In this document: positions 1-5,205 of the stretch, piece by piece | Layout of the letters: every line of letters starts with the position of its first letter | Position numbering within the stretch: position 1 is the stretch's first letter | Assembly: GCA_023512665.1 (NCBI GenBank) | Contig: JAILZC010000074.1 | Location: 1 to 5,693 of the forward strand | DNA: 5,693 nt | Direction of reading: 5' to 3' | From: Candidatus Bipolaricaulota bacterium | GTDB lineage: Bacteria > Bipolaricaulota > Bipolaricaulia > RBG-16-55-9 > DRXL01 | The notes under the pieces: generated by a model | Told to the model about the DNA's origin: nothing | The model's input: only the letters and a program-made list of their open reading frames with translations | Database searches by the model: none | Made by a program: the position numbers and the translations under genes

Positions 1-511
1 GCGCTTCGACGGTTGTCACCTCGGCGCCGTCCACCAGCACGGCAAGTTGCAGGCAGCCGGAGACGGCGCGCCCGTTGACCAGCACCGTGCAGCAGCCGCA
101 CAGGCCCTGGCCGCAAGATTCGCGTGCGCCGGTCAGCCCGAATTGCGTTTGCAGCATCTCGATCAGATTGTGATGCGGTTTGACGTCGGCGCTGACGGCT
201 GCGCCGTCTACGAGCTGGCTGATCTCGTAGTTTTGACAATACTGACAGCGAAGATTACAGCCGGCGAAGAAGACTGTGCCTGAGCCGTGCCTGCCGCGCA
301 GCACGCGCTCCTCGCCAAAGTGCGGACCGAACGAACTGACCAAAGCCCAGCGACCGACGTTACATTGGCCGATCTCGTTTTTGAGCCTGTTGGCGCGGCA
401 GACGCGCGGGCAGAGGGTGCACGCCTCTAAGCGCCGGCGCGCCTCTTCGACCCGCTGGCTCAGGAGCCCGCGCTCGTAGAGCTCAAGATAGCTCGGATAG
501 AAAGTGCTCAT
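1..511 (-). CDS. Chimeric PflX-like radical SAM N-terminus joined to CoxS-like [2Fe-2S] domain (3' end outside window)
   Basis: An open frame of 170 codons runs from ATG at 511 to the window edge without a stop. Residues 1-99 read like the start of a PflX-type radical SAM protein (relatives of pyruvate formate-lyase activases): a Cys-rich segment (C31, C34, C38, C50), then FGPHFGEE, GRHGSGTVFF and the cluster motif C85-x3-C89-x2-C92 followed by QNYEISQ. From about residue 97 the sequence aligns instead with the start of a CoxS-type small subunit of molybdenum hydroxylases: SQLVDGAAVSADVKP, then C133-x4-C138-x2-C141-x11-C153, the plant-type [2Fe-2S] ligands. The switch lies near 215-220. The rest of the radical SAM barrel, including the SAM-binding regions, is absent, so activase chemistry is unlikely. 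The start at 511 lies 1 nt after the stop of the upstream gene, which suggests translational coupling. An in-frame ATG at 553 is an alternative. G+C is similar on both sides of the junction. It may be a true fusion, a deletion product or an assembly chimera; I cannot tell which. Confidence 0.8.
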   Translation of the reverse strand, partial: MSTFYPSYLELYERGLLSQRVEEARRRLEACTLCPRVCRANRLKNEIGQCNVGRWALVSSFGPHFGEERVLRGRHGSGTVFFAGCNLRCQYCQNYEISQLVDGAAVSADVKPHHNLIEMLQTQFGLTGARESCGQGLCGCCTVLVNGRAVSGCLQLAVLVDGAEVTTVEA

Positions 512-512
512 C

Positions 513-755
513 TCATCGCTTACGATAGATCTCTCGACGATGCCCAACCGCATGAATCACGACTTCTTCTAAAGGGACGCCACGCTCTCCCTCAGCAACT
601 GCCCGCTTCTGACGCAAGAGCCTCTCACGTACCGACTTTCTCAGCGATAGGCCCTCATCAGGATCGCCAAGCAACTCTATAAGCTTCTGCTCAATTATCA
701 TCTCAATCATTTCCTTGAGCTCTGTTGTAGTCATCTCGGACACTTTGGTGGCCAT
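513..755 (-). CDS. Small antitoxin-like protein (80 aa), no toxin partner seen
   Basis: This encodes 80 residues that are helical and highly charged: an N-terminal segment rich in Glu, Leu and Lys (TTTELKEMIEMIIEQKLIEL), then LGDPDEGLSLRKSVRERLL and a GERGVPLEEVV segment. The layout, with a GDPDEGL motif, an R-rich helix and GERG-x-PLEEV, is what I recall from short antitoxin-like proteins often found beside RelE/ParE-type toxins. That assignment rests on recognition only. The start is well supported by GAGGAGG at 764-770, 8 nt upstream. The gene follows the alcohol dehydrogenase by 37 nt on the same strand and ends 1 nt before the PflX/CoxS frame, so the three may share one transcript. No toxin gene lies next to it, so it is an orphan or a gene with another role. 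G+C is lower here (about 50%) than in the following gene. Confidence 0.7.
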   Translation of the reverse strand: MATKVSEMTTTELKEMIEMIIEQKLIELLGDPDEGLSLRKSVRERLLRQKRAVAEGERGVPLEEVVIHAVGHRREIYRKR

Positions 756-763
756 GCCTGAGG

Positions 764-770
764 CCTCCTC
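764..770 (-). promoter_or_regulatory. Ribosome binding site of the 80-aa gene
   Basis: GAGGAGG on the minus strand lies 8 nt before the ATG at 755. This near-perfect anti-16S match supports that start and shows the small gene is translated on its own rather than only by coupling. Confidence 0.65.
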
Positions 771-792
771 TGCTATCTAAGCTATTGCTAGT

Positions 793-1839
793 TTAGCTTG
801 CTGAGCTTGATTGTTCAATCGCCAAGACTTTAGCTCCGCGAATCTTGCGCGCCTTCAGATCGAGCAACGCTTGGTTCGCCTCTTCTAATCTATAAATTTG
901 AATCTCAGGCTTGATGGGAATCTTCGCGGCTACTTCTAAAAACTCGCGCACGTCACACCGTGTCACATTGGCCACGCTCTTGAGCTCCTTCTCCAACCAA
1001 AGATGGGTCGCGTAATCTAACTCTAAGAGCGCGCTCTTGTCTGTGTCTTCTTTGCGGATAGCATTGATGACCAGCCGCCCGCCACGCTCTAAATTCTTCA
1101 AAGCTTCGACGACGGGGCGCCAGGCCGGCGTCGTGTCAATGATCGCGTCTACTTTTTCGGGAGACTCTTCGCTGATATCCCCGGCCCACACGGCCCCAAG
1201 CTCCCTCGCAAAAGCCCGCTCAGATTCGCTCCGCGCAAAGACGAAGACTTTTGTGCTTGGGTAGAGAAAGCGCACTAATTGTAACACCAAGTGCGCTGAA
1301 GCCCCAAAGCCCGTCAGCCCCAACTTCTGCCCATCGTGGAGATTTGTCAACTTCACGGAGCGATAGCCGATCGCCCCGGCGCACAGCAGCGGCGCCGCTT
1401 CCACGTCTGAAAAGATCTCAGGGATGGGGTATGCGAAGTCTTCAGAGACGGTCATATACTCGGCGTAGCCGCCGTGGGCGTCGCGCCCGGTCGCACGAAA
1501 CTCTTTACAGAGATTCTCTTCACCCCGCCGACAGAATGTGCACTGCCCGCACGCCGAGAAGATCCACGCGACCCCGACGCGATCGCCGATCTTGAAAGTC
1601 TGTGCCCCTGGGCCGAGAGCAACGACGCGCCCCACGACTTGGTGCCCTAAGATCATGGGCAACTGTGACGGCGGGGTGCGCCCTTCGATCTCGTCGAGTT
1701 CGGTGTGGCAGACACCGCACGCTGATATTTTCAGTAAAATCTCGCGCCCTTTGGGGACGGGATCGGGCAGCGTCTGTAATTCTAGTGGGGCTGGGTTCTC
1801 CTCAAGCCGACTAAGTTTTTTGAGCACCATCGCCTTCAT
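793..1839 (-). CDS. Zinc-dependent alcohol dehydrogenase, CAD2-like medium-chain dehydrogenase
   Basis: A 348-residue medium-chain dehydrogenase/reductase, complete and of the usual length. It is expected to interconvert alcohols and aldehydes with NAD(P) in the cytoplasm; the substrate cannot be read from the sequence. The N-terminal GroES-like domain has the catalytic zinc ligands C44 (CGVCHTE) and H66, with GHQ where many relatives have GHE, and C153 (PLLCAGAIGY) as third ligand. The structural zinc loop has C97, C100, C103 and C111 (CGQCTFCRRGEENLC). The Rossmann motif is the variant GFGASAH rather than GxGxxG, which together with GVAWIFSACG matches what I remember of the CAD2 subgroup. 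Start ATG 1839 is preferred: it follows an extended -10 promoter by 9 nt. A longer frame from TTG at 1866 would contain that promoter, and ATG 1830 would shorten the protein by 3 residues. No Shine-Dalgarno site is present. Confidence 0.9.
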   Translation of the reverse strand: MKAMVLKKLSRLEENPAPLELQTLPDPVPKGREILLKISACGVCHTELDEIEGRTPPSQLPMILGHQVVGRVVALGPGAQTFKIGDRVGVAWIFSACGQCTFCRRGEENLCKEFRATGRDAHGGYAEYMTVSEDFAYPIPEIFSDVEAAPLLCAGAIGYRSVKLTNLHDGQKLGLTGFGASAHLVLQLVRFLYPSTKVFVFARSESERAFARELGAVWAGDISEESPEKVDAIIDTTPAWRPVVEALKNLERGGRLVINAIRKEDTDKSALLELDYATHLWLEKELKSVANVTRCDVREFLEVAAKIPIKPEIQIYRLEEANQALLDLKARKIRGAKVLAIEQSSSAS

Positions 1840-1846
1840 GGTGCTC
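1822..1846 (-). repeat. 9-bp perfect inverted repeat over the alcohol dehydrogenase start codon
   Basis: GAGCACCAT at 1822-1830 and ATGGTGCTC at 1838-1846 are perfect reverse complements around a 7-nt loop. The stem includes start codon 1839 and the alternative ATG 1830. If the transcript begins near 1842, only part of the 5' arm would be in RNA, so the site may act in DNA as an operator or may simply follow from the codons for MKAMVL. Confidence 0.5.
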
Positions 1847-1848
1847 TT

Positions 1849-1857
1849 ATTATAGCA
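1849..1857 (-). promoter_or_regulatory. Extended -10 promoter of the alcohol dehydrogenase
   Basis: TGC-TATAAT on the minus strand is a perfect -10 hexamer with the TG extension. No good -35 box lies 16-18 bp upstream, as is usual for extended -10 promoters. Transcription would start near 1842, leaving a leader of about 3 nt before the ATG at 1839. Confidence 0.6.
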
Positions 1858-1866
1858 CGCTAGCAA

Positions 1867-1917
1867 GAGCCAGGCTCATCGCACAAGGTGCGCTAACGAC
1901 GATCTCTTGGCTCATCG
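1867..1917. repeat. Palindrome and direct repeat in the divergent intergenic region
   Basis: GAGCC-A-GGCTC (1867-1877) is a perfect 11-bp palindrome at the -35 position of the alcohol dehydrogenase promoter. Its right half begins GGCTCATCG (1873-1881), which recurs exactly at 1909-1917, 36 bp away. GCAC-AAG-GTGC (1881-1891) forms another small dyad. These are candidate regulator sites between the divergent promoters. The function is inferred from position only. Confidence 0.35.
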
Positions 1918-1933
1918 GAGCGCATTCATCACC

Positions 1934-1962
1934 TTGACAGCGATCGTTGCCCAAGGTATAGT
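1934..1962 (+). promoter_or_regulatory. Sigma-70-type promoter of the toxin-antitoxin operon
   Basis: TTGACA (1934-1939), a 17-bp spacer and TATAGT (1957-1962) give a nearly consensus promoter. Transcription is expected to start near 1969, about 29 nt before the antitoxin ATG. It diverges from the alcohol dehydrogenase promoter. Confidence 0.75.
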
Positions 1963-1963
1963 A

Positions 1964-1983
1964 TCTACTCAAGAGTGTCTACT
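1964..1983 (+). promoter_or_regulatory. Candidate antitoxin operator at the transcription start
   Basis: The dyad ACTC-AA-GAGT (1967-1976) sits on the predicted start site and is flanked by a direct repeat TCTACT (1964-1969 and 1978-1983). Phd/YefM antitoxins commonly repress their own promoters by binding short palindromes at this position. Assigning this one is inference. Confidence 0.35.
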
Positions 1984-1997
1984 TCCGAGGTGGGTAT

Positions 1998-2252
1998 ATG
2001 TCTGCCACAGTGACGACAAAGCAGCTCCGCTACCAAACCAGCTCTATCCTCAAACGCGTGATGGCTGGGGAGCGATTGACGGTAACGCTGCGTGGTAAGC
2101 CAGCAGCTGTGCTAGCACCCGTTGAAGGCGAAGAGGGCAAACTCGAAGATCGCTTTGAGCCTCTTGCCTTCGGGCTTTGGAAAGCACGCAAGGACATAGA
2201 GGACGTTCAAGCATGGCTCGGCGCAATACGTCATCCTCGCTCCAAGCAGTAA
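1998..2252 (+). CDS. Phd/YefM-family antitoxin
   Basis: An 84-residue antitoxin. The N-terminal part (VTTKQLRYQTSSILKRVMAG, then ERLTVTLRGKPAAVLAP) matches the Phd/YefM fold that dimerises and binds the operator. The C-terminal part (FEPLAFGLWKARKDIEDVQA, then WLGAIRHPR) is the expected flexible toxin-neutralising tail, with the FG-x-WK-x-R-x-D-x-x-DV pattern I associate with antitoxins of PIN toxins. GAGGTG at 1987-1992, 5 nt before the ATG, supports the start. The toxin gene begins inside its last 40 nt, so the two are translationally coupled. The Phd/YefM dimer probably represses the promoter at 1934-1962. Confidence 0.88.
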   Translation: MSATVTTKQLRYQTSSILKRVMAGERLTVTLRGKPAAVLAPVEGEEGKLEDRFEPLAFGLWKARKDIEDVQAWLGAIRHPRSKQ

Positions 2253-2665
2253 TTTTTGACACAGACGTCCTGGTGCACTATGCGCGTGGAGAGAGGCGTG
2301 CCGCTGACTTTATACGCTCGGTGCCCTATTCCCTGCGCAAAATCTCTGTTGTAGTGTACATGGAGCTCCTACAAGGAGCGCGTGATCAGCGGGAAATGAA
2401 CATCCTACGCCGCGACATCCATCGCAACTTCTCTGAGGTACTAGCGGTTCATGAAGCTATTAGCCATCAAGCAACACGTCTTATGGAGCGCCATGCTTTA
2501 CCTCACGGTTTGCGGGTGGCAGATGCTCTTATTGCTGCGACGGCTTTGGTGCATGGCTTTGACCTTGCTACTGCCGACGAGCGCCACTACCGGCCGATTT
2601 TTAAAGCTGAAAGTGTATCGCCCCTGACGATCAAGGGGCAGACGCAAATAGTCGTTTGCATTTAA
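2213..2665 (+). CDS. vapC: PIN-domain ribonuclease toxin, VapC-like
   Basis: A 150-residue PIN-domain protein, a little longer than a typical VapC. Such toxins are Mg2+-dependent RNases that cleave tRNA or rRNA and halt translation until bound by the antitoxin. The acidic active site appears complete: D16 in VIFDTDVLV, E51 in YMELLQGAR, D104 in RVADALIAA and D122 in LATADERHY. ATG 2213 is chosen because GAGGA at 2199-2203 lies 9 nt upstream and the PIN domain begins directly after. A TTG at 2177 in the same frame has nothing to support it. The gene overlaps the antitoxin by 40 nt. Its TAA at 2663-2665 overlaps the end of a frame on the opposite strand. The toxin looks intact and probably active. 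Confidence 0.88.
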   Translation: MARRNTSSSLQAVIFDTDVLVHYARGERRAADFIRSVPYSLRKISVVVYMELLQGARDQREMNILRRDIHRNFSEVLAVHEAISHQATRLMERHALPHGLRVADALIAATALVHGFDLATADERHYRPIFKAESVSPLTIKGQTQIVVCI

Positions 2666-2718
2666 TCCCCGCCGAACTCGCGCTCCAGCTCCTCTTCCCC
2701 CTTCTGCCATGCCGTGGC

Positions 2719-2970
2719 CTACAGCAGCTCCGTGACCTTGTGGGCGTAGTCCGGCCAGTGCATCGCGACATACTTCTCGAGCGTCGTCGCCGCGGCTTGG
2801 TTCTTGGTCGTCGCGATGAAATGCGCCAGCTTCCACGGCCCCACGCTCTCGATCAGCTCGTCCAGCACCACCTGCAACACGGCACAGCGCGTCGCCCGCT
2901 CGCCGCACTCCGTCATCACGCACGTCGTCTGCTCGAGAATCTCCTCTTCGCTCCAGCGGCGCGTCATCAT
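2719..2970 (-). CDS. Unknown small protein (83 aa), possibly shortened by a nonsense codon
   Basis: I do not recognise this family. The 83 residues are probably mostly helical, with no signal peptide or membrane segment. They start MMTRRWSEEEILEQTT and contain three cysteines (C17, C22, C29), a VGPWKLAHFIATTKNQAAAT segment and YVAMHWPDYAHKVTELL. Translation is strongly supported by AAAGGAGG 7 nt before ATG 2970. The frame continues after the TAG at 2719-2721 for 18 codons (ATAWQKGEEELEREFGGD) to a TAA at 2662-2664. That tail looks like protein and would fill the gap up to the convergent toxin gene exactly. The original gene may therefore have encoded about 102 residues and lost its end to a stop mutation, or the TAG may be the true end. 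It lies downstream of the hydrogenase terminator on the same strand, so it may be read partly by read-through. A link to the hydrogenase is not shown. Confidence 0.7.
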   Translation of the reverse strand: MMTRRWSEEEILEQTTCVMTECGERATRCAVLQVVLDELIESVGPWKLAHFIATTKNQAAATTLEKYVAMHWPDYAHKVTELL

Positions 2971-2977
2971 CGTCTAC

Positions 2978-2985
2978 CCTCCTTT
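2978..2985 (-). promoter_or_regulatory. Strong ribosome binding site of the 83-aa gene
   Basis: AAAGGAGG on the minus strand lies 7 nt before the ATG at 2970. It is the best Shine-Dalgarno match in the window and the main evidence that this otherwise unrecognised frame is a gene. Confidence 0.75.
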
Positions 2986-3010
2986 CAAGGCACCCTCACT
3001 CTAGCTCACC

Positions 3011-3046
3011 AAAAGAGAAAAGACGCTGAGGAACATCAGCGTCTTT
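3011..3046 (-). terminator. Rho-independent terminator of the hydrogenase operon
   Basis: A perfect 11-bp stem (AAAGACGCTGA at 3019-3029, TCAGCGTCTTT at 3036-3046) with a 6-nt loop begins 18 nt after the hydA stop. In the minus-strand direction it is followed by TTTTCTCTTTT. It separates hydA from the 83-aa gene. In the plus direction the T-run is poor. Confidence 0.8.
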
Positions 3047-3064
3047 ATTGATCTTTGTCACACT

Positions 3065-4441
3065 CTATTCGCGCTCGATCTCGATCTTCAAAAAGTGCGT
3101 GGCGCACGAGATGCACGGGTCATAGTTGCGAATGGCTTGCTCGCACTTCCACGTCAGCTGATCCTTCGAGAGATTGATATTCTTGGGGACGAAGTGCCAC
3201 AGATCGCTCTCGATAGTCTTTTGATTCTGCGATGTCGGCGGGACGATCTTGGCGTCCAAGATCGTGCCCTGATCGTCAATGCGATAGCGATGGTAGAGAA
3301 TGCCCCGGGGGGCTTCGGTGCAGCCGCAGCCGACCCCGGCTCGCGGATGGACTTCGACAGAGGGCCTTTCGGGCATCTCGTATTCGCTAATAATTCTGAG
3401 GGCTTCTTCGCACGCGTAGAGCGTCTCCACGCTACGCACGATGATGCTCTGGAACGGGTTCTTGCACACAGGGCCGAGGCCCGCGTCTTTGGCAGCTTTC
3501 TGCACGGAGCGTGGGAGCTTGTCGAAGTTGATGTTATATCGCGCGAGAGGGCCGACAAAGTAATTTCCCGACCTCTCCCCCAGCCCCTCCCCTAAAGAGG
3601 GAGGGGTGCTTCCCCTTCCCTTTAGGGAAGGGGATTGAGGGGGTAGGTCTCTTCTGCGTAACACTGAATGCAGAGCGTTAGAATGCTCAACGTGCTCCTC
3701 GACAAAGTACTCTTCGTACTCACGGATCGCGATATCGAGCCCCTTGGTGGAGACGAGCCGCCCCTCGTTGAATGGGTACTCGTCTGGGTGTCGCAGGGCG
3801 ACGAACTCATAGTCTTGCTCGAAATCTGGGAACTCTAAAGTGCCCGTCCAGAGCGCCAAGTCATACGAGGCGTCGCGAGCCCATTTTAGGTCTTCGACAA
3901 GCCCTTGAAGTTCGCGCTTCGTTGGGACTTTGTAAAAGCCCCCGACACGCACGTTGATGGGGTGAATTTCGCGCCCGCCCAAGAACGTGACAAGATCGTT
4001 GCCGATCTTCTTGAGTTTGAGGGCTTTTTTGACGAGATCAGAATGATCTTTGGCCATGTGAATGGCGCTCTCGTAGCCCAGAAAGTCTGGAGCGTGGAGC
4101 ATGGCAACGTGCAAGACATGGCTCTCGATCCACTCGCCGCAATAGATCAATCTGCGGAGCGCCCGGAGCTGCCCGTCTACTTTCACGCCGCAGACATCTT
4201 CCATGGCGTGACACGAGCTCATCTGATAGGCGATGGGGCAGATCCCACAAATCCGCGCGGTGATGTCCGGCGCTTCGGTGAAGCTGCGCCCGCGCAAGAA
4301 CGCCTCAAAGAACCGAGGGGGCTCGAAGATCTTCAGCTTCACGTCAGCGACTTTATTCTCCCTGACCTTGACGTAGAGGGCCCCTTCGCCCTCGACGCGC
4401 GCCAGATAGTCCACTCGAATCGTCTTACTGTTTCTGCTCAT
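3065..4441 (-). CDS. hydA: [NiFe] hydrogenase alpha (large, catalytic) subunit, group 3b type
   Basis: The catalytic subunit of a cytoplasmic NAD(P)-linked hydrogenase (458 aa) that makes or oxidises H2 at a NiFe site. Nickel ligands are visible at both ends: C65/C68 in [12 protein letters not shown] and C443/C446 in DPCISCATH. Tyr72 occupies the place where many large subunits have His (CxxCxxxH). Nine residues (FLKIEIERE) follow H449. By analogy with other hydrogenases they are probably removed by a maturation protease after nickel insertion. The protein is about 26 residues longer than expected because of an in-frame insertion at roughly residues 264-290 ([20 protein letters not shown]), encoded by a palindromic repeat element; the conserved [11 protein letters not shown] resumes directly after it. 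ATG 4441 is supported by AAAGGAG 10 nt upstream and overlaps the small-subunit gene by 17 nt. Homologues in Pyrococcus are called sulfhydrogenase I alpha; whether this enzyme also reduces sulfur cannot be read here. Confidence 0.92.
   Translation of the reverse strand: MSRNSKTIRVDYLARVEGEGALYVKVRENKVADVKLKIFEPPRFFEAFLRGRSFTEAPDITARICGICPIAYQMSSCHAMEDVCGVKVDGQLRALRRLIYCGEWIESHVLHVAMLHAPDFLGYESAIHMAKDHSDLVKKALKLKKIGNDLVTFLGGREIHPINVRVGGFYKVPTKRELQGLVEDLKWARDASYDLALWTGTLEFPDFEQDYEFVALRHPDEYPFNEGRLVSTKGLDIAIREYEEYFVEEHVEHSNALHSVLRRRDLPPQSPSLKGRGSTPPSLGEGLGERSGNYFVGPLARYNINFDKLPRSVQKAAKDAGLGPVCKNPFQSIIVRSVETLYACEEALRIISEYEMPERPSVEVHPRAGVGCGCTEAPRGILYHRYRIDDQGTILDAKIVPPTSQNQKTIESDLWHFVPKNINLSKDQLTWKCEQAIRNYDPCISCATHFLKIEIERE
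3570..3649. repeat. Nested palindromic repeat element inserted in frame in hydA
   Basis: About 80 bp bounded by GACCT and AGGTC. The outer arms (GACCTCTCCCCCAGCCCC and its imperfect complement ending GAGGGGGTAGGTC) enclose two perfect hairpins: CCCCTCCC/GGGAGGGG with a 7-nt loop (3585-3607) and CCCCTTCCC/GGGAAGGGG with a TTTA loop (3612-3633). It looks like a dispersed miniature palindromic repeat of the kind known from several bacterial groups, and it is comparable in principle to the Rickettsia palindromic elements that insert into genes and are translated. The reading frame of hydA is kept. Its composition, long C and G runs on opposite arms, is unlike the surrounding gene. Confidence 0.8.
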
Positions 4442-5204
4442 AAGCCTCGCTCTCCTTTCGGAACGGCTCGGCGTAGGCGTTGAACCCGCGGAACGCTCGC
4501 ACCAAGTCTTGTTCTTTGACGCCGAGCCGACGCCACCAGGCGCTCAACGAAGAGGTGTTCGGCGTCTCTTTCGGCCCAAAACAGCCGTAGCAGCCGCGAT
4601 GGTACGCGGGGCAGATCGCACCGCAACCCGCTTGAGTGACCGGGCCCAGACACGGCGTGCCGTGGGCCACCATCACGCACGGCGTCCCGCGCCGCTTGCA
4701 CTCCACACAGACGCTGTACGTCGGGGTATTGGGCTTGCGCCCGTTCAAGAACGCGTTGATCACTTCGACGAGCTGATATTTGTTGACCGGGCAGCCGCGC
4801 AGCTCAAAATCTACTCGGACGTGCTCCGCGATGGGAGTAGATTTCTCTAGGGTACTGATGTACTCAGGCTTGGCGTAGACGATAGAGATAAACTCTTTGA
4901 CGTCTTTGAAGTTGCGCAGGGCTTGGATGCCGCCGGCCGTCGCGCACGCCCCAATCGTGATTAAGAACTTCGAGACGCGTCGCACTTCTTGGATGCGCTC
5001 GGCATCGTGTGGGGTTGTCACTGATCCCTCGACGAGCGAGATATCATAGGGCCCCTTGATGACCGCGCGCGAAGCTTCGGGGAAGTTGGCGATCTCGATA
5101 GCGCCCGCGACAGCAAGCAGCTCGTCTTCGCAATCTAAGAGGCTGAGCTGGCAGCCATCACAAGAAGCGAACTTCCACACCGCGACCTTGGGCTTTTTGG
5201 GCAT
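4425..5204 (-). CDS. hydD: [NiFe] hydrogenase delta (small, Fe-S) subunit
   Basis: The 259-residue electron-transfer subunit that pairs with HydA. The proximal [4Fe-4S] cluster ligands are C15 and C18 ([10 protein letters not shown]), C87 (IGACATAGG) and C138 (RGCPVNKYQ). The C-terminal part from C166 to C208 holds the cysteines for two more [4Fe-4S] clusters ([37 protein letters not shown]). There is no twin-arginine signal, which fits a cytoplasmic group 3 enzyme. Length and motif order match the small subunits of bacterial and archaeal group 3b hydrogenases. The ATG lies 1 nt after the hydG stop and no strong Shine-Dalgarno site is seen, so translation is probably coupled. The last 17 nt overlap hydA. 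Confidence 0.93.
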   Translation of the reverse strand: MPKKPKVAVWKFASCDGCQLSLLDCEDELLAVAGAIEIANFPEASRAVIKGPYDISLVEGSVTTPHDAERIQEVRRVSKFLITIGACATAGGIQALRNFKDVKEFISIVYAKPEYISTLEKSTPIAEHVRVDFELRGCPVNKYQLVEVINAFLNGRKPNTPTYSVCVECKRRGTPCVMVAHGTPCLGPVTQAGCGAICPAYHRGCYGCFGPKETPNTSSLSAWWRRLGVKEQDLVRAFRGFNAYAEPFRKESEAYEQKQ

Positions 5205-5205
5205 A

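Noticed and set aside
47..479. Plus-strand frames opposite the PflX/CoxS chimera
   Set aside because: The minus strand carries exact Fe-S cysteine motifs; the plus frames show none and are shadows.
760..767. Palindrome GAGGCCTC before the 80-aa gene as an operator
   Set aside because: It overlaps the ribosome binding site, whose GAGG core explains half of it; 8 bp is too short to claim.
1840..1866. Longer alcohol dehydrogenase starting at TTG 1866
   Set aside because: The extra residues include the TATAAT promoter element, and family members begin near MKAMVL.
2620..2639. Hairpin GCCCCTGA-CGA-TCAAGGGGC as a terminator for the toxin operon
   Set aside because: It lies inside the toxin coding region, has a bulged base and is not followed by a T-run in either direction.
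2719..2721. TAG read as an amino acid (recoded stop)
   Set aside because: hydA in the same window ends at TAG 18 nt before a terminator, so TAG acts as a stop; no sign of a recoding element was seen.
2498..2923. Minus-strand frame of 141 codons across the toxin 3' end and the 83-aa gene
   Set aside because: Its Arg/Gly/Ala-rich translation is low-complexity and it overlaps two better supported genes in other frames.
3095..4483. Long plus-strand frames opposite hydA (166 and 192 codons)
   Set aside because: They lie antisense to a clearly recognised hydrogenase subunit, match no family I know and have no ribosome sites; they follow from the G+C-rich codon use of hydA.
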